This document shows, piece by piece, positions 16,578 through 27,243 of a stretch of 64,000 bases of DNA. The number at the start of each line of letters is the position of its first letter. Within the stretch, counting starts at the first letter, position 1. The position numbers and the translations under genes were made by a program. The stretch is from an uncultured Bacteroidota bacterium (lineage in GTDB: Bacteria > Bacteroidota > Bacteroidia > Flavobacteriales > Flavobacteriaceae). A model generated the notes under the pieces. It was not told the DNA's origin and searched no databases. It worked only from the letters and a program-made list of their open reading frames with translations. The stretch lies in NCBI GenBank assembly GCA_902595555.1, contig CACJQM010000001.1, forward strand, positions 124,001 to 188,000, read 5' to 3'.

Positions 16578-17534
16578 ATGGAATATTTAGATTTTGAACT
16601 TCCTTTAAAAGATTTAAAAGATCAGCTTGAGAAATGTAATATGCTTGGCGATGAAAGTAAAGTTGATGTACGCGATACTTCTAAAAAATTAAAAGAAAAA
16701 ATAGAGGCTAAAAAGAAAGAAATATATTCAAATATAACTCCATGGCAACGAGTTCAACTCTCAAGACATCCATCAAGACCTTACACTTTAGATTATATCA
16801 ATGCTTTGACTGAAAATAATTTTCTTGAGTTACACGGTGATCGAAATATCTCTGATGACAAGGCAATGATTGGAGGATTGGGTAAGATTGACAATCAAAC
16901 TTTTATGTTTATAGGTCAGCAAAAGGGAAACAACATCAAAACTAGACAATATAGAAATTTTGGCATGGCAAATCCTGAGGGTTATCGTAAAGCTTTGAGA
17001 TTAATGAGATTAGCTGAAAAATTTAAAATTCCAGTTGTTACTATGGTAGATACACCTGGTGCTTACCCAGGTATCGAAGCAGAGGAAAGGGGACAGGCAG
17101 AAGCTATTGCAAGAAATCTTTATGAAATGTTTAATCTAAAAACTCAGATCATTGTCATAGTTATCGGAGAAGGCGCATCTGGTGGTGCATTAGGCATTGG
17201 TATTGGTGATAAGATTATGATGCTTGAGAATACTTGGTATTCTGTTATTTCACCTGAATCATGTTCTTCAATACTTTGGAGAAGTTGGGATTTTAAAGAG
17301 GAGGCTGCTAATGTTTTAAAGTTGACCCCAAAGGACATGAAGGAAAATAAGTTAATTGATAAGATAATTAAAGAGCCATTAGGTGGAGCACATCAAAACA
17401 GAGATAAAATTTTTAACACAGTTAAAAAAGAAATAATATCAACATTTCAAGACCTAAAAAAACAGAAAATAAAAGATCTACTTGAAAATAGATTAAAAAG
17501 ATTTACCGAAATGGGTGTTTTTAATGAATTATAG
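16578..17534 (+). CDS. accA: Acetyl-CoA carboxylase carboxyltransferase subunit alpha
   Basis: Transfers CO2 from carboxybiotin to acetyl-CoA, the first committed step of fatty-acid synthesis. 318 residues, the usual length. It has an N-terminal coiled-coil ([34 protein letters not shown]), [24 protein letters not shown], and [16 protein letters not shown] for the oxyanion hole. AccD is not in this window. It follows the LptF/G gene by 39 bases and probably shares its transcript. Confidence 0.96.
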   Translation: MEYLDFELPLKDLKDQLEKCNMLGDESKVDVRDTSKKLKEKIEAKKKEIYSNITPWQRVQLSRHPSRPYTLDYINALTENNFLELHGDRNISDDKAMIGGLGKIDNQTFMFIGQQKGNNIKTRQYRNFGMANPEGYRKALRLMRLAEKFKIPVVTMVDTPGAYPGIEAEERGQAEAIARNLYEMFNLKTQIIVIVIGEGASGGALGIGIGDKIMMLENTWYSVISPESCSSILWRSWDFKEEAANVLKLTPKDMKENKLIDKIIKEPLGGAHQNRDKIFNTVKKEIISTFQDLKKQKIKDLLENRLKRFTEMGVFNEL

Positions 17535-17633
17535 TCGATATTAACAATAACCACTCACTTATTAACATTTTTCTGTTCGTTTAATTTTTTCCAATTATTG
17601 TTTATTAGACTTGGATTTGTTTAAGTTAGATAT

Positions 17634-19151
17634 GTGAAAAGAGTCGAAAGTTTAAAATCATCATCAATTTCTGGAAATCCCTCAATTTTTCCAATTCAGA
17701 AAGGAAAAATTCCCCCACAAGCAGTCGATCTTGAGGAGGTAGTCTTGGGTGCTATGATGATTGACAAAAAAGGTGTTGATGAAGTTATTGATATTTTACA
17801 ACCCGATGCCTTCTATAAAGAAAGTCATAAAATCATTTTTAATTCAATCATAAACCTATTTGATAAACAAGAACCTATAGATATTAAGACAGTATCTCAT
17901 CAATTAAAAAAAGAAGGAAAACTTAATTTAGTTGGTGGTGACTACTATTTAGTTGAACTTACTCAAAAAGTATCTTCATCTGCTCACATAGAATTTCACT
18001 CTCGTATTATTTTACAGAAATTTATTCAAAGGAGACTTATTCAAATTTCAAATGAAATTATTGAAAATTCTTATGATGAAACTTCTGATGTTTTTGATCT
18101 TCTGGATGATGCTGAATCTAAAATCTACGATATTTCACAAGGCAATCTTAAAAAAAATACTCAAACAGCTGAAGATCTTGTAATTCAAGCAAAACAAAAA
18201 ATTGAGGAAATTTCAAAAAAGGAGGGTTTGAGTGGTATTGCTTCAGGATTTTTTGAAATCGATAAGTTAACATCTGGATGGCAACCAAGTGATCTTATTA
18301 TTATTGCAGCAAGGCCTGGTATGGGTAAAACTGCCTTTACATTATCTATGGCTAGAAATATGTCCGTAGAAAATAATATTCCAGTTGCATTTTTCTCATT
18401 GGAAATGTCAAGTATACAGTTGATTACAAGGTTAATCTCATCAGAAACCGGTTTGAATTCAGAAAAGCTTAGAACAGGTAAACTTGAGAAATTTGAATGG
18501 GAACAATTAAATGTTAAAGTTTCCAATTTGGAAAATGCTCCTCTGTATATTGATGATACGCCATCTTTATCAATATTTGAATTAAGAGCAAAGGCTAGAC
18601 GACTTTCATCACAATATGGGATTAAACTTATTGTTTTAGATTACTTGCAGCTAATGACTTTGGGTTCTAGTCAAAAAAGTGGCAATAGAGAACAAGAAAT
18701 TTCTACTATTTCAAGAAATTTAAAAGCTCTTGCAAAGGAATTGGATATTCCGATAATTGCATTATCTCAGTTATCCAGAGCTGTTGAGCTAAGAGGTGGA
18801 GTAAAAAGACCTATTCTTTCCGATTTAAGAGAATCAGGAGCTATAGAACAAGATGCCGATATCGTATCATTTTTATATCGACCGGAGTATTACAAGATGG
18901 ACGAGTGGGATGATGAAGATCATTCTTCTGCATTAGGTCAAGCCGAATTCATTGTTGCAAAACATAGAAATGGTGGTTTAAATTCAATCAAATTGAAGTT
19001 TATCAGTTCTCTTGGAAAATTTGAAAATTTAAGCTCTTATGATAATCCTTTTGAATATGAGTCTAAGTTAAATCAAGATCCTAAAGTAAACCCTGACCAA
19101 GCATTTGAAAGTGGTAGCTATAGATCTGATGATGAAGAAGATCCCTTCTAA
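17634..19151 (+). CDS. dnaB: Replicative DNA helicase
   Basis: Hexameric 5'-3' helicase of the replication fork. 505 residues from GTG 17634; the ATG two bases upstream is out of frame. The N-terminal domain begins [17 protein letters not shown] (about 27-42). The RecA-like domain holds Walker A ARPGMGKT (226-233), [10 protein letters not shown] as Walker B, and [17 protein letters not shown] near the C-end. The acidic tail SDDEEDPF is the likely SSB-like or primase contact. It carries no intein. The stop overlaps that of convergent rplT by 4 bases (CTAA). Confidence 0.96.
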   Translation: MKRVESLKSSSISGNPSIFPIQKGKIPPQAVDLEEVVLGAMMIDKKGVDEVIDILQPDAFYKESHKIIFNSIINLFDKQEPIDIKTVSHQLKKEGKLNLVGGDYYLVELTQKVSSSAHIEFHSRIILQKFIQRRLIQISNEIIENSYDETSDVFDLLDDAESKIYDISQGNLKKNTQTAEDLVIQAKQKIEEISKKEGLSGIASGFFEIDKLTSGWQPSDLIIIAARPGMGKTAFTLSMARNMSVENNIPVAFFSLEMSSIQLITRLISSETGLNSEKLRTGKLEKFEWEQLNVKVSNLENAPLYIDDTPSLSIFELRAKARRLSSQYGIKLIVLDYLQLMTLGSSQKSGNREQEISTISRNLKALAKELDIPIIALSQLSRAVELRGGVKRPILSDLRESGAIEQDADIVSFLYRPEYYKMDEWDDEDHSSALGQAEFIVAKHRNGGLNSIKLKFISSLGKFENLSSYDNPFEYESKLNQDPKVNPDQAFESGSYRSDDEEDPF

Positions 19152-19495
19152 TTTTTTATACTTTTAACAATCTCTGAAAACTTTTCTGAATCGTTCATAG
19201 CTAAGTCTGCTAAGACCTTTCTATTAATTTCAATTCCTTTAACTTTTAATTGATTAATTAGCTCTGAATATGATAGTCCATGTTGTCTAGCTGCAGCGTT
19301 AATACGGGTTATCCATAGAGACCTAAATACTCTTTTCTTAGTTTTTCTGTCTCTATAGGCATAAGAAAGTCCTTTTTCAACAGCATTTTTTGCTACTGTG
19401 TAAACATTTTTTCTTCTTCCGAAATAACCTTTTGCTTTTTTTAGAATTTTTTTTCTTCTTTTTCTAGAAGCTACTGAATTTGATGATCTTGGCAT
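19148..19495 (-). CDS. rplT: 50S ribosomal protein L20
   Basis: 115 residues, very basic, with [20 protein letters not shown] and [20 protein letters not shown] typical of L20. It binds 23S rRNA domain II and in some bacteria represses its own operon. It is the last gene of the thrS-infC-rpmI-rplT cluster, 67 bases after rpmI; I see no convincing L20-binding mimic in that gap. Confidence 0.97.
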   Translation of the reverse strand: MPRSSNSVASRKRRKKILKKAKGYFGRRKNVYTVAKNAVEKGLSYAYRDRKTKKRVFRSLWITRINAAARQHGLSYSELINQLKVKGIEINRKVLADLAMNDSEKFSEIVKSIKN

Positions 19496-19562
19496 TTTAA
19501 TTATAATTTTGGCTTGGGTGTCTAAAAAGAACTTTAAAAAAACCCTTTACCGGTTATACAAA

Positions 19563-19760
19563 TTATTTTAATCTCAATTGTTTTTTAATACTACCCAAAT
19601 CACTATCGCTAACAAGAGATGAATGAGTAAGCTTTAACTTTCTTTTCTTAGATTTTTTTGTTAAAATATGGTTTTTGAAGGCATGTTTTCTTTTGATTTT
19701 GCCAGTTCCTGTAACCTTAAATCTTTTTTTTGCGCTAGATTTAGTCTTCTGTTTACTCAT
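19563..19760 (-). CDS. rpmI: 50S ribosomal protein L35
   Basis: 65 residues with [34 protein letters not shown]-type composition and the family's K/R-rich C-terminus. It starts 2 bases after the infC stop, the conserved infC-rpmI-rplT order. Part of the large ribosomal subunit. Confidence 0.96.
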   Translation of the reverse strand: MSKQKTKSSAKKRFKVTGTGKIKRKHAFKNHILTKKSKKRKLKLTHSSLVSDSDLGSIKKQLRLK

Positions 19761-19762
19761 TA

Positions 19763-20329
19763 TTACTTCTTTTTTGCTTTTTTTGGGCTCACAAACATAA
19801 TCATTTTTTTTCCTTCTAGCACAGGTAATTGCTCAACTTTTCCATATTCCTCTAATTCTTGAGCTAATTTTAGAAGTAGAATTTGCCCTTGCTCTTTAAA
19901 AATGATTGATCTTCCCTTAAAAAAAACAAATGCTTTTAACTTTGCTCCATCTTCGAGAAATTTAATAGCATGCTTCTTTTTAAATTCATAATCATGAATG
20001 TCAGTTTGAGGTCCAAATCTTATTTCTTTTACAACAACTTTTTGAGTTTTAGCTTTAAGATATTTTTCTCTCTTTTTTTGATCATATAAAAACTTTTTGT
20101 AGTCTAAAGCTTTACAAACTGGTGGATTTGCTTTTGGAGAAATCTCAACTAGGTCTGTATCCAAACTTTTAGCTATTTCTAAAGCCTTTTGTAACGGGTA
20201 TATTCCAATTTCTACATTATCACCTACCAACCTAACCTCTGGAGCCTTAATAAACTCATTTATGTTGTGTGGGTTCTTTTTTATTATTCTCCCAGGTCTT
20301 CTCCCTCTTTTTCTTCTTAGTGCTGCTAT
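19763..20329 (-). CDS. infC: Translation initiation factor IF-3 (apparent AUA start)
   Basis: IF-3 checks the initiator codon and keeps the ribosomal subunits apart. The frame contains [64 protein letters not shown] and [17 protein letters not shown] at 20230 lies inside the conserved [16 protein letters not shown] core, so the gene must start earlier. Open codons reach back to a stop at about 20347 and contain no ATG, GTG or TTG. The best candidate is ATA at 20329-20327, giving [15 protein letters not shown]-, 12 bases after the thrS stop. E. coli infC uses AUU for autoregulation; a rare AUA start here would serve the same logic. Confidence 0.88.
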   Translation of the reverse strand: MAALRRKRGRRPGRIIKKNPHNINEFIKAPEVRLVGDNVEIGIYPLQKALEIAKSLDTDLVEISPKANPPVCKALDYKKFLYDQKKREKYLKAKTQKVVVKEIRFGPQTDIHDYEFKKKHAIKFLEDGAKLKAFVFFKGRSIIFKEQGQILLLKLAQELEEYGKVEQLPVLEGKKMIMFVSPKKAKKK

Positions 20330-20340
20330 GGTTTTAAAAT

Positions 20341-22281
20341 TTAGTTATTAATTAAAGATTTCTTTTCCTCGTTTTTTATAAAGTTAATCAATTCATCAAT
20401 ATTCATCTCACCAACCTCATCACCACCAAGTCCACGAATTGATACACTATTATTAGATACTTCCTTGTCGCCAATTATACCCATGTATGGAACTTTGTTT
20501 TGTTCACTTTCCCTTATCTTTTTACCAACAGTTTCGTTCCTATTGTCTAAAGTTGCACGAATTTCAGCTTTTTCTAATAAACTTGAAACTTTTTTAGCAA
20601 ATTTTTCATGTTTTTCACCAACGCTAATTAAAACAATTTGATTTGATGTTAACCACATTGGAAAAACGCCACCAGTATGTTCGATTAATATTGCTACAAA
20701 CCTTTCAAGACTACCAAATGGTGCTCTGTGGATCATGACTGGTCTTTCATCTTGATTGTTTTTATTTTTGAATTTTAAATCAAATCTTTCCGGTAAATTG
20801 TAGTCAACTTGTATTGTCCCTAGTTGCCATTTTCTATTAAGCGCATCTTTAACCATAAAATCAAGTTTGGGCCCATAGAAGGCAGCTTCCCCATATTCAA
20901 TTGTATAATTTAATTTTTTAGCTGTTGTGGCTTCTACAATTGCATTCTCTGCAAGATCCCACATTTCAGCACTCCCAATATATTTTTTATCATCATTTTT
21001 ATCTTTTAATGAAATTTGAACTTCATAATTATCAAAACCTAGAGTATTAAAAACATAAAGAACTAAATCAATTACCTTCTCAAATTCTTCAACTAATTGA
21101 TCTTGTGAGCAGAATATGTGAGCATCATCTTGTGTAAATCCTCTTACTCTAGTTAAGCCGTGTAATTCACCACTTTGTTCGTATCTGTAAACTGTTCCAA
21201 ATTCAGCATAACGAATTGGTAAATCCTTGTAACTCCATTGTTCAGATTTGTAAATTTCGCAATGGTGTGGGCAATTCATTGGTTTAAGCAGGAATTCTTC
21301 ATCTGAGCTAGGTGATTTTATTGGCATAAAACTACTTTCACCATATTTTTGAAAATGTCCAGATGTTTCGTAAAGTTTCTTATTTCCGATATGAGGACTA
21401 ACAACCATGTCATAACCTGCAGCTTTTTGTGCTTTTGTTAAAAAATCCTCTAATCTTTTTCTAAGTTCCGCACCCTTTGGTAGCCATAATGGAAGACCAA
21501 GTCCAACTTGTTGAGAAAATGTAAAAAGTTTTAGTTTTTTTCCAAGTACTCTATGATCTCTTTTTTTTGCTTCTTCTATAAGCTCAAGATGCTCATTAAG
21601 TAATTTCTGTTTTGGAAATGAAATTCCATAAACTCTAGTAAGTTGTTTATTATTTTCGTCACCTCTCCAATACGCACCAGCAACATTAAGAAGTTTTACT
21701 GCTTTTATGTGACCAGTTGATGGAATATGTCCTCCTTTACAGAGGTCTGAAAAATTTGCATGATCACAGAACGTAATTTTTTCATCACCCAAATTTTCAA
21801 TTAATTCAATTTTGTATTGGTTGTTATAATTTTTATAAAAGTTTATTGCATCTTCCTTTGACGATTCTCTAATTGAAAATTTATGATCTTTTCTAGCTTC
21901 TTCTATTATTCTCTTTTCAATTTTTTCAAAATCATTTTCTGAGATTGTTTGATCCCCTAAATCCAAATCATAATAAAATCCATTTTCTATTGGTGGTCCT
22001 ATCGTCAACTTTGATTTTGGATATAATTCTTTAACTATTTGAGCAAATAAATGAGCTGATGAATGCCAAAAAGCACTTTTTCCTTTCGGATCCTCCCAAA
22101 AGTGAAATTCTATGCTACCACTTTCTTCTAATATTGAAGATGATTCAATTTGTTTTTTATTGAAAGATACTGATAAAAGGTTTTTGGCTAGGGAATTACT
22201 AATGCTTCTAGCAATTTCAATAGGTGATATACCCTTTTTATATTCTTTTATGGCTCCGTCTGGAAAAGTTATTTCAATCAT
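20341..22281 (-). CDS. thrS: Threonyl-tRNA synthetase
   Basis: Class II synthetase of 646 residues. It has a TGS domain (about 1-60), the editing domain with [11 protein letters not shown] (HxxxH) near residue 71 and the later [13 protein letters not shown], and the catalytic core with [10 protein letters not shown] (Zn Cys and His), [23 protein letters not shown] (motif 2) and APFGSLERF (motif 3). The anticodon-binding domain is at the C-end ([11 protein letters not shown] onward). It is first of the thrS-infC-rpmI-rplT cluster and 5 bases after the DUF6095 gene. No T-box leader is seen. Confidence 0.96.
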   Translation of the reverse strand: MIEITFPDGAIKEYKKGISPIEIARSISNSLAKNLLSVSFNKKQIESSSILEESGSIEFHFWEDPKGKSAFWHSSAHLFAQIVKELYPKSKLTIGPPIENGFYYDLDLGDQTISENDFEKIEKRIIEEARKDHKFSIRESSKEDAINFYKNYNNQYKIELIENLGDEKITFCDHANFSDLCKGGHIPSTGHIKAVKLLNVAGAYWRGDENNKQLTRVYGISFPKQKLLNEHLELIEEAKKRDHRVLGKKLKLFTFSQQVGLGLPLWLPKGAELRKRLEDFLTKAQKAAGYDMVVSPHIGNKKLYETSGHFQKYGESSFMPIKSPSSDEEFLLKPMNCPHHCEIYKSEQWSYKDLPIRYAEFGTVYRYEQSGELHGLTRVRGFTQDDAHIFCSQDQLVEEFEKVIDLVLYVFNTLGFDNYEVQISLKDKNDDKKYIGSAEMWDLAENAIVEATTAKKLNYTIEYGEAAFYGPKLDFMVKDALNRKWQLGTIQVDYNLPERFDLKFKNKNNQDERPVMIHRAPFGSLERFVAILIEHTGGVFPMWLTSNQIVLISVGEKHEKFAKKVSSLLEKAEIRATLDNRNETVGKKIRESEQNKVPYMGIIGDKEVSNNSVSIRGLGGDEVGEMNIDELINFIKNEEKKSLINN

Positions 22282-22286
22282 CTCAT

Positions 22287-22505
22287 TTAATCTTTTTCAA
22301 AAATATGGTTTATAATAGACTTTATGCCAGAAAATAATGTAATTAGTGACGCTATGCACAAAATTAAGCCAATAGCTAAAACGTAATAATACCATTGGTG
22401 TCCAATATTACTAAAAGCTTGATATAGAAAAACTGGACCAGTAAACATTAAAAAAAGTGTTATGGCCAGTTTTTTAAATCCTGATATCAAATTATTTTTT
22501 TTCAT
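22287..22505 (-). CDS. DUF6095 family small membrane protein
   Basis: 72 residues with two hydrophobic helices (LAITLFLMFTGPVFLYQAF and WYYYVLAIGLILCIASLITLFSGI), short basic N-terminus and charged C-terminus. The pattern matches the small two-span DUF6095 family as I remember it from flavobacteria; function unknown. It overlaps the end of lgt by 14 bases and precedes thrS by 5, so it belongs to the same transcript. Confidence 0.72.
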   Translation of the reverse strand: MKKNNLISGFKKLAITLFLMFTGPVFLYQAFSNIGHQWYYYVLAIGLILCIASLITLFSGIKSIINHIFEKD

Positions 22506-23328
22506 TTAAAAATAACAGACTTTTAATCATTAATCCAATGCCGAAAATTATGAAAGGAATACTAAGCCATTGTCCGGTTGATAAAATCCCAAATTGTTCT
22601 TCCAAGCCCCCTTGACTTTCTTTAACATACTCAACTATAAATCTAACCGCAAATAAAAACATAAGGAAGAATCCAAAAATGAAGCCTTTTTTATCTTTTA
22701 ATTTTGTTTTATTATATACTATCATCAATATGACAAAAAGTATAATATATCCAAATGCCTCGTAGAGCTGAGCTGGGTGTCTAGGCAGGACTTCTCCTCT
22801 GTTTACAAATACAACACCGTAATCAGATTTAGTAAATATCCCAACAATTTCAGAATTAAAAAAATTTCCAATTCTAACTAATGTTCCACCCAATGCTACA
22901 GCAATAACAAGTCTATCAAATATCCAGAGAACTGAATCATATTTATATTTTATTTTATAGATAATTATAGATATTATAATTCCTATTGTTGCACCATGAC
23001 TTGATAAACCTCTAAATCCAACAAACTCCCAGTCAAAACCATTTATCTTAAATGGTAGAAAGATTTCTAATAAATTATCTTTAAAATAGTCCCAATTATA
23101 AAAAAACACCTCACCTAATCTTGCACCTATTATGGTTCCTAAAACCATATGTACTAAAAAAGGATCTAATAGCTCTACATCCTTATTTTCTTTTATATAT
23201 ATTTTTTTTAATAAATAATATCCAAAAACAAATGCTAAAAGAAACATTAAGCTATACCAATATATTGTAATAGGTCCTATACTGATAAACTTTTCATTTA
23301 GGTCATGTTCGAATATAAAATCATTCAT
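22492..23328 (-). CDS. lgt: Prolipoprotein diacylglyceryl transferase
   Basis: Inner-membrane enzyme that puts diacylglycerol on the lipobox Cys of prelipoproteins. 278 residues, seven spans. It has FRGLSSHGATIG at 105-116 (the family's H-G motif, catalytic His111) and R152IGNFFNSEIVG, the Lgt signature. RHPAQLYEA follows. It would modify the several lipoproteins in this window (FKBP, Tyr/Gly-rich, sulfatase, imelysin, DUF4856). It lies 30 bases after yidD. Confidence 0.95.
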   Translation of the reverse strand: MNDFIFEHDLNEKFISIGPITIYWYSLMFLLAFVFGYYLLKKIYIKENKDVELLDPFLVHMVLGTIIGARLGEVFFYNWDYFKDNLLEIFLPFKINGFDWEFVGFRGLSSHGATIGIIISIIIYKIKYKYDSVLWIFDRLVIAVALGGTLVRIGNFFNSEIVGIFTKSDYGVVFVNRGEVLPRHPAQLYEAFGYIILFVILMIVYNKTKLKDKKGFIFGFFLMFLFAVRFIVEYVKESQGGLEEQFGILSTGQWLSIPFIIFGIGLMIKSLLFLNEKK

Positions 23329-23358
23329 TTGTAGTTTTTTTCAAATATATTAATATTG

Positions 23359-23580
23359 TTAGGGAATAGGGTCATAACCACTATTTCCCCATGGGTGACA
23401 GCTAATAATCCTTTTAAAAGAATAATAAAATCCGTAAAAAAGCCCATGTTTCTGAAAACACATTTTTGAATATTCAGAACAGGTAGGATTATATCTGCAA
23501 TTATGACCAAGAACAGGGGAAATAATTAGCTGATAAATTTTGATTAAAAGTACTATTGGAAAGACTAAAATTTTTTTCAT
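23359..23580 (-). CDS. yidD: Membrane protein insertion efficiency factor YidD
   Basis: 73 residues with an amphipathic N-terminal helix and the full signature CRYNPTCSEYS...HGLFYGFYYSFKRI..CHPWGNSGYDPIP. It assists YidC-dependent insertion at the inner membrane. It is usually near rnpA/yidC; here it sits between cysS (4-base overlap) and lgt. A 61-codon frame on the same strand at 23325-23510 is a shadow. Confidence 0.93.
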   Translation of the reverse strand: MKKILVFPIVLLIKIYQLIISPVLGHNCRYNPTCSEYSKMCFQKHGLFYGFYYSFKRIISCHPWGNSGYDPIP

Positions 23581-25019
23581 TTATTGTCTTCAATATTAAT
23601 ACCTAAACTATTGAGACGATCTCTAATTAAATCAGATAATTCGTAATTTTTTTTGTCTCTTTCAATATTTCTAATTTCTTTAACAAGTTCGATTAAATCA
23701 ACATCTAAATCAACACTACTTTTTTTAGTAAAGTTTAGTCCCAAAATTTCTTCTACAAAAACACTAAGTGAATTTTTAATTTTTGTTTTGGATTCTTTAT
23801 CAATTTTCATTTTATCATTTTTAACTTCAAAAATAAATTTTACAATCTCAAAAATATTTGCAATTAATTTTGGTGTGTTGATATCATCATTTAAATTTTG
23901 ATAGCATTTATCAATCCATGAATCGCAATTAAAATCACATGATTTAGAAACTTTTAAATCATCGATTAAAAAGAAGGCTTTTTCAATTTTTTTAAAACCT
24001 TTTTCTGATGCAAGTAATGCATCATTAGATATGTCAAGTTGGCTTCTGTAATGAGCTTGATACATAAAGAATTTTACTATGTTGGGACTGAAAGATTTTT
24101 CAAAAAATTTATTATTGCCATCAAATATTTCTTGAGGAAGAATAAAATTATTTGTTGATTTTGACATTTTCTTTCCATTTAAAGTAAGCATATTGGTGTG
24201 TAGCCAGTAATTAGCAGGATTTTTCTTATTTGTTGATTCGCATTGAGCAATTTCACAATCGTGGTGTGGGAATTTTAAATCAATACCTCCACCGTGTATG
24301 TCAAACTTTTCACCTAAGTACTTTCTACTCATAGCAGAACATTCTAAATGCCATCCAGGAAAACCTAAACTCCAAGGTGAATTCCATTTCATAATATGTT
24401 TATCAGCTGCTTTTTTCCAAAGAGCAAAATCTTGTGGATTTTTTTTGTCACTTACATTCTCTAGTTTTCTAGATTCATTAATGACGTCATCTAAATTTCT
24501 TTTACTAAGTTTTCCATAATCAAAATCATTTGAAAAACTATTAAGGTCAAAGTATACGGAACCATTCTTTTCGTAAGCATGTCCATTACTAATAATTTCC
24601 TCAATCATTTCTATTTGCTCGGGAATGTGACCGCTGGCAGTAGGTTCAATGCTTGGCTTTACCAAACTAAACTTTTCCATTATCTCATGAAATTCATTGG
24701 AATATTTTTGAACAACTTCCATTGGCTCAAGGTTTTCAATTTTGGCTCTTTTCAAAATTTTATCATCATCGCTATTTTCCTCAAGATGACCAACATCAGT
24801 TATGTTTCTAACATATCTTATATCGTAGCCAATGTGTTTTAAATATCTATATATTAAATCAAATGAAATAAAGGTTCTACAATTGCCTAGGTGAACTGTA
24901 TTGTAGACTGTTGGCCCACAAACATACATACCAATTCTTGATTTATTAATTGGCTTAAAAATTTCTTTTGATGATGTAAGAGAGTTATAAAATTTAAGAT
25001 TCTGATTTGATATCGACAT
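23577..25019 (-). CDS. cysS: Cysteinyl-tRNA synthetase
   Basis: Class I synthetase, 480 residues. It has CGPTVYNTVHLGN at 34-46 with Zn ligand Cys34 and the HIGH-type HLGN. The other Zn ligands lie in GWHLECSAMS and HGGGIDLKFPHHDCE. The KMSKS loop is KMSKSTNNFI. The DALR domain follows, ending LRDRLNSLGIN-like (IRDRLNSLGINIED). It overlaps yidD by 4 bases. Confidence 0.96.
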   Translation of the reverse strand: MSISNQNLKFYNSLTSSKEIFKPINKSRIGMYVCGPTVYNTVHLGNCRTFISFDLIYRYLKHIGYDIRYVRNITDVGHLEENSDDDKILKRAKIENLEPMEVVQKYSNEFHEIMEKFSLVKPSIEPTASGHIPEQIEMIEEIISNGHAYEKNGSVYFDLNSFSNDFDYGKLSKRNLDDVINESRKLENVSDKKNPQDFALWKKAADKHIMKWNSPWSLGFPGWHLECSAMSRKYLGEKFDIHGGGIDLKFPHHDCEIAQCESTNKKNPANYWLHTNMLTLNGKKMSKSTNNFILPQEIFDGNNKFFEKSFSPNIVKFFMYQAHYRSQLDISNDALLASEKGFKKIEKAFFLIDDLKVSKSCDFNCDSWIDKCYQNLNDDINTPKLIANIFEIVKFIFEVKNDKMKIDKESKTKIKNSLSVFVEEILGLNFTKKSSVDLDVDLIELVKEIRNIERDKKNYELSDLIRDRLNSLGINIEDNK

Positions 25020-25038
25020 CGTTAAATACTTATCTTTC

Positions 25039-25701
25039 TTAACGAATATAATCTAAAAATTCCCTTTTTATTAACTTATCTTTAAATTTTCCTCCGAATT
25101 CTCCAGTAACTGTACTACAATCGACATGTCTAATTCCTCTGGAATTTACACACATGTGTTTTGCATCTATTACACATGCAACATCTTCTGTATTTAAGAA
25201 TTGTTGTAATTTTCTTACTATTTGAATGTTTAATCTTTCCTGAACCTGTGGTCTTCTAGCAAAGTAATCCACAATTCTATTCATTTTAGACAATCCTATT
25301 ACATTTCCATTAGAAAAGTATGCTACATGAGCTTTACCGTATATTGGAAGAAGATGATGTTCACATGTTGAAAAAACAGTAATATTTTTTTCAACTAACA
25401 TCTCTCCGTATTGGTACTTATTATCAAATGTTGACGCTTTTGGTAAATTTTTAGGATTCAAACCTCCGAATATTTCTTTTACATAGGCTTTAGCAACCCT
25501 TAGTGGGGTCCCTTTCAAGCTATCATCATTCATATCCATACCTAACGTTTGTAAGATTTCCTGAACATTTTTTTGGATGATAGAAATTTTTTCATCGTCA
25601 GACATCTCAAACGCGTCTTTTCTTAGTGGAGTTTCAATTGAAAACTTTTTGTGATCGGCGTCTATTTGTTCAAGTTCTTCAAGGAATTTATTGTATTTCA
25701 T
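25039..25701 (-). CDS. folE: GTP cyclohydrolase I
   Basis: Makes 7,8-dihydroneopterin triphosphate for folate (and queuosine precursors). 220 residues; Zn ligands Cys113 and His116 in FSTCEHHLLPIYGKAHVAY and Cys184 in HMCVNSRGIRHVDCSTVT. GLSKMNRIVDYFARRPQVQERL is the conserved substrate helix. It complements folP at 36 kb and tgt at 14 kb. A TAnnTTTG-type box (TATCTTTG, minus strand 25726-25719) lies 18 bases upstream of the start. Confidence 0.96.
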   Translation of the reverse strand: MKYNKFLEELEQIDADHKKFSIETPLRKDAFEMSDDEKISIIQKNVQEILQTLGMDMNDDSLKGTPLRVAKAYVKEIFGGLNPKNLPKASTFDNKYQYGEMLVEKNITVFSTCEHHLLPIYGKAHVAYFSNGNVIGLSKMNRIVDYFARRPQVQERLNIQIVRKLQQFLNTEDVACVIDAKHMCVNSRGIRHVDCSTVTGEFGGKFKDKLIKREFLDYIR

Positions 25702-25718
25702 ATTTAAAATAAGTTTCG

Positions 25719-25726
25719 CAAAGATA
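25719..25726 (-). promoter_or_regulatory. Candidate -7 box upstream of folE
   Basis: TATCTTTG on the minus strand, matching TAnnTTTG; no clear -33 TTTG at the usual spacing. It would separate folE-cysS-yidD-lgt from the porin gene upstream. Confidence 0.45.
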
Positions 25727-25741
25727 TAAAAGATTTATTTT

Positions 25742-27238
25742 TTAAAAGATGATATTGTAAGACAATATTAATTTGAGTAAATTATTATTAATATTAGCAG
25801 ATTCAGTTAATCCTGTATCAAATAATTGATAAGCATAATCATGTTTTGAATTTATTATTGCTAGGTCTAATGTAGCTGAATTGAACTCATAACCAAATCC
25901 AAAAGACTGGGTAGTTACATACTTTTCGTCAATGTTTTTATATGGGTTATTCAAGGCTTTATAACCACCTCTTATACTAAATTGATTGAATTTTATTTCT
26001 GTACCAAATTTATAATCCAATACATTTGTTAGGTTTTTCGCAACAGCATTATTTAGATAATTGTAAACACCATCATTTTGGTGTTTAAACTCAGATTTGG
26101 AATAGTTTTTTGAAATTATATCAGCACTTAATATAATCATATTGTTTATAACAACTCCTCCACTAAATGTCAATTTTGATGGGGATTTGAAATCATATTT
26201 ATATATGTTGGTTATTCTTGGATCAACGATGTCAGTGTAAGATACATTATCAACATCAATCGAGTTCGTTTTTATATATTGCTCAAGATTATCTTCAAAG
26301 TTGTAATAGGTAGGAGTAGAGTATGATAATCCCAATCTAACAGTACCAACTTTATATATCATTCCAGCCTGTACAGATATTCCTTGACCATTAGTTGTTA
26401 AATAATTTCTAAAATCAATGTTAGTTATTGGTGAGTCTGAGTCGAAACTACTTTCAATATGCCTTATTTCTTTCTCAGCTAGGACATCATAAAAATTTAA
26501 ATTTAATCCCATATATAAATTCTCTTTGAACTGCCATGATAAGTTGAAAGAAACTTGATTATTAAAACCTGATGAAAATATTTGATGATCATGATTTACC
26601 CCATTATCATATTTAGCTAGTGAGTAGAATGAGCCTGATTCTGAATCATAATTCAAAAGATAAGATTGATAGCCTAAAAAAGCTTGTTGAGCATAATAAC
26701 CTAAATTATCACCAAGCCATCTATAGACTCCACTTACAGTTTCATTAGAACCAACACTAATATTATTTACGTTAACACCTAAAGAATTATTTAAAAAGAA
26801 ATTGTCAACCGAGTTTTGACTTCTTCCTGATATTTTAATTTCATCATTAAAATTACTTACAGATTGAAAATTTAATCCTACTGAAAATTTATTTAAATTA
26901 CCACTTCCATAATTTTTAAAAACATAAATAAGACCAGCTTGATAATTTGAATTTCCAGAGCTAAGACTGTTTTGATTGTTGTTGTATACTGATTCTGTTG
27001 AATTATTATTTACAATTAATGAAACTCCAAATCTTGATAATTCGAAAACTGCTCCAGATGCTGGGTTATTAGAAATAGCAGAGAGGTTACCACCTAGAGC
27101 CCCAAAGGCACCCGCCATAGATTCATATCTAGAATTTCCACTTTCATTTTCAAAACTCCAATTAATTGCATCAGAAACACTTTGTGCATTAATAAATAAT
27201 GGCACTAAAACCAAAAGTAATTTCGAAATGATTCTCAT
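25742..27238 (-). CDS. OmpP1/FadL-like outer-membrane porin
   Basis: 498 residues with a signal peptide (LLLVLVPLFINAQS). SVSDAINWSFENESGNSRYESMAG at the N-end and GALGGNLSAISNNPAS are typical of FadL-like barrels of Bacteroidota. About 14 amphipathic strands follow, with a Phe C-terminus. FadL-type porins pass hydrophobic molecules across the outer membrane; the substrate here is unknown. It sits 5 bases after the Tyr/Gly-rich lipoprotein gene and is likely co-transcribed with it. Confidence 0.85.
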   Translation of the reverse strand: MRIISKLLLVLVPLFINAQSVSDAINWSFENESGNSRYESMAGAFGALGGNLSAISNNPASGAVFELSRFGVSLIVNNNSTESVYNNNQNSLSSGNSNYQAGLIYVFKNYGSGNLNKFSVGLNFQSVSNFNDEIKISGRSQNSVDNFFLNNSLGVNVNNISVGSNETVSGVYRWLGDNLGYYAQQAFLGYQSYLLNYDSESGSFYSLAKYDNGVNHDHQIFSSGFNNQVSFNLSWQFKENLYMGLNLNFYDVLAEKEIRHIESSFDSDSPITNIDFRNYLTTNGQGISVQAGMIYKVGTVRLGLSYSTPTYYNFEDNLEQYIKTNSIDVDNVSYTDIVDPRITNIYKYDFKSPSKLTFSGGVVINNMIILSADIISKNYSKSEFKHQNDGVYNYLNNAVAKNLTNVLDYKFGTEIKFNQFSIRGGYKALNNPYKNIDEKYVTTQSFGFGYEFNSATLDLAIINSKHDYAYQLFDTGLTESANINNNLLKLILSYNIIF

Positions 27239-27243
27239 TAAAA

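Noticed and set aside
20228-20230. TTG as start of infC
   Set aside because: It cuts away the conserved [11 protein letters not shown] segment of IF-3, which is open in frame upstream.
22506-22600. T-box or attenuator leader before thrS
   Set aside because: thrS follows DUF6095 by only 5 bases, so there is no room for a leader, and T-boxes are not expected in this phylum.
23325-23510. 61-codon minus-strand frame in yidD
   Set aside because: Out of frame with yidD, which has the complete family signature; no independent support.
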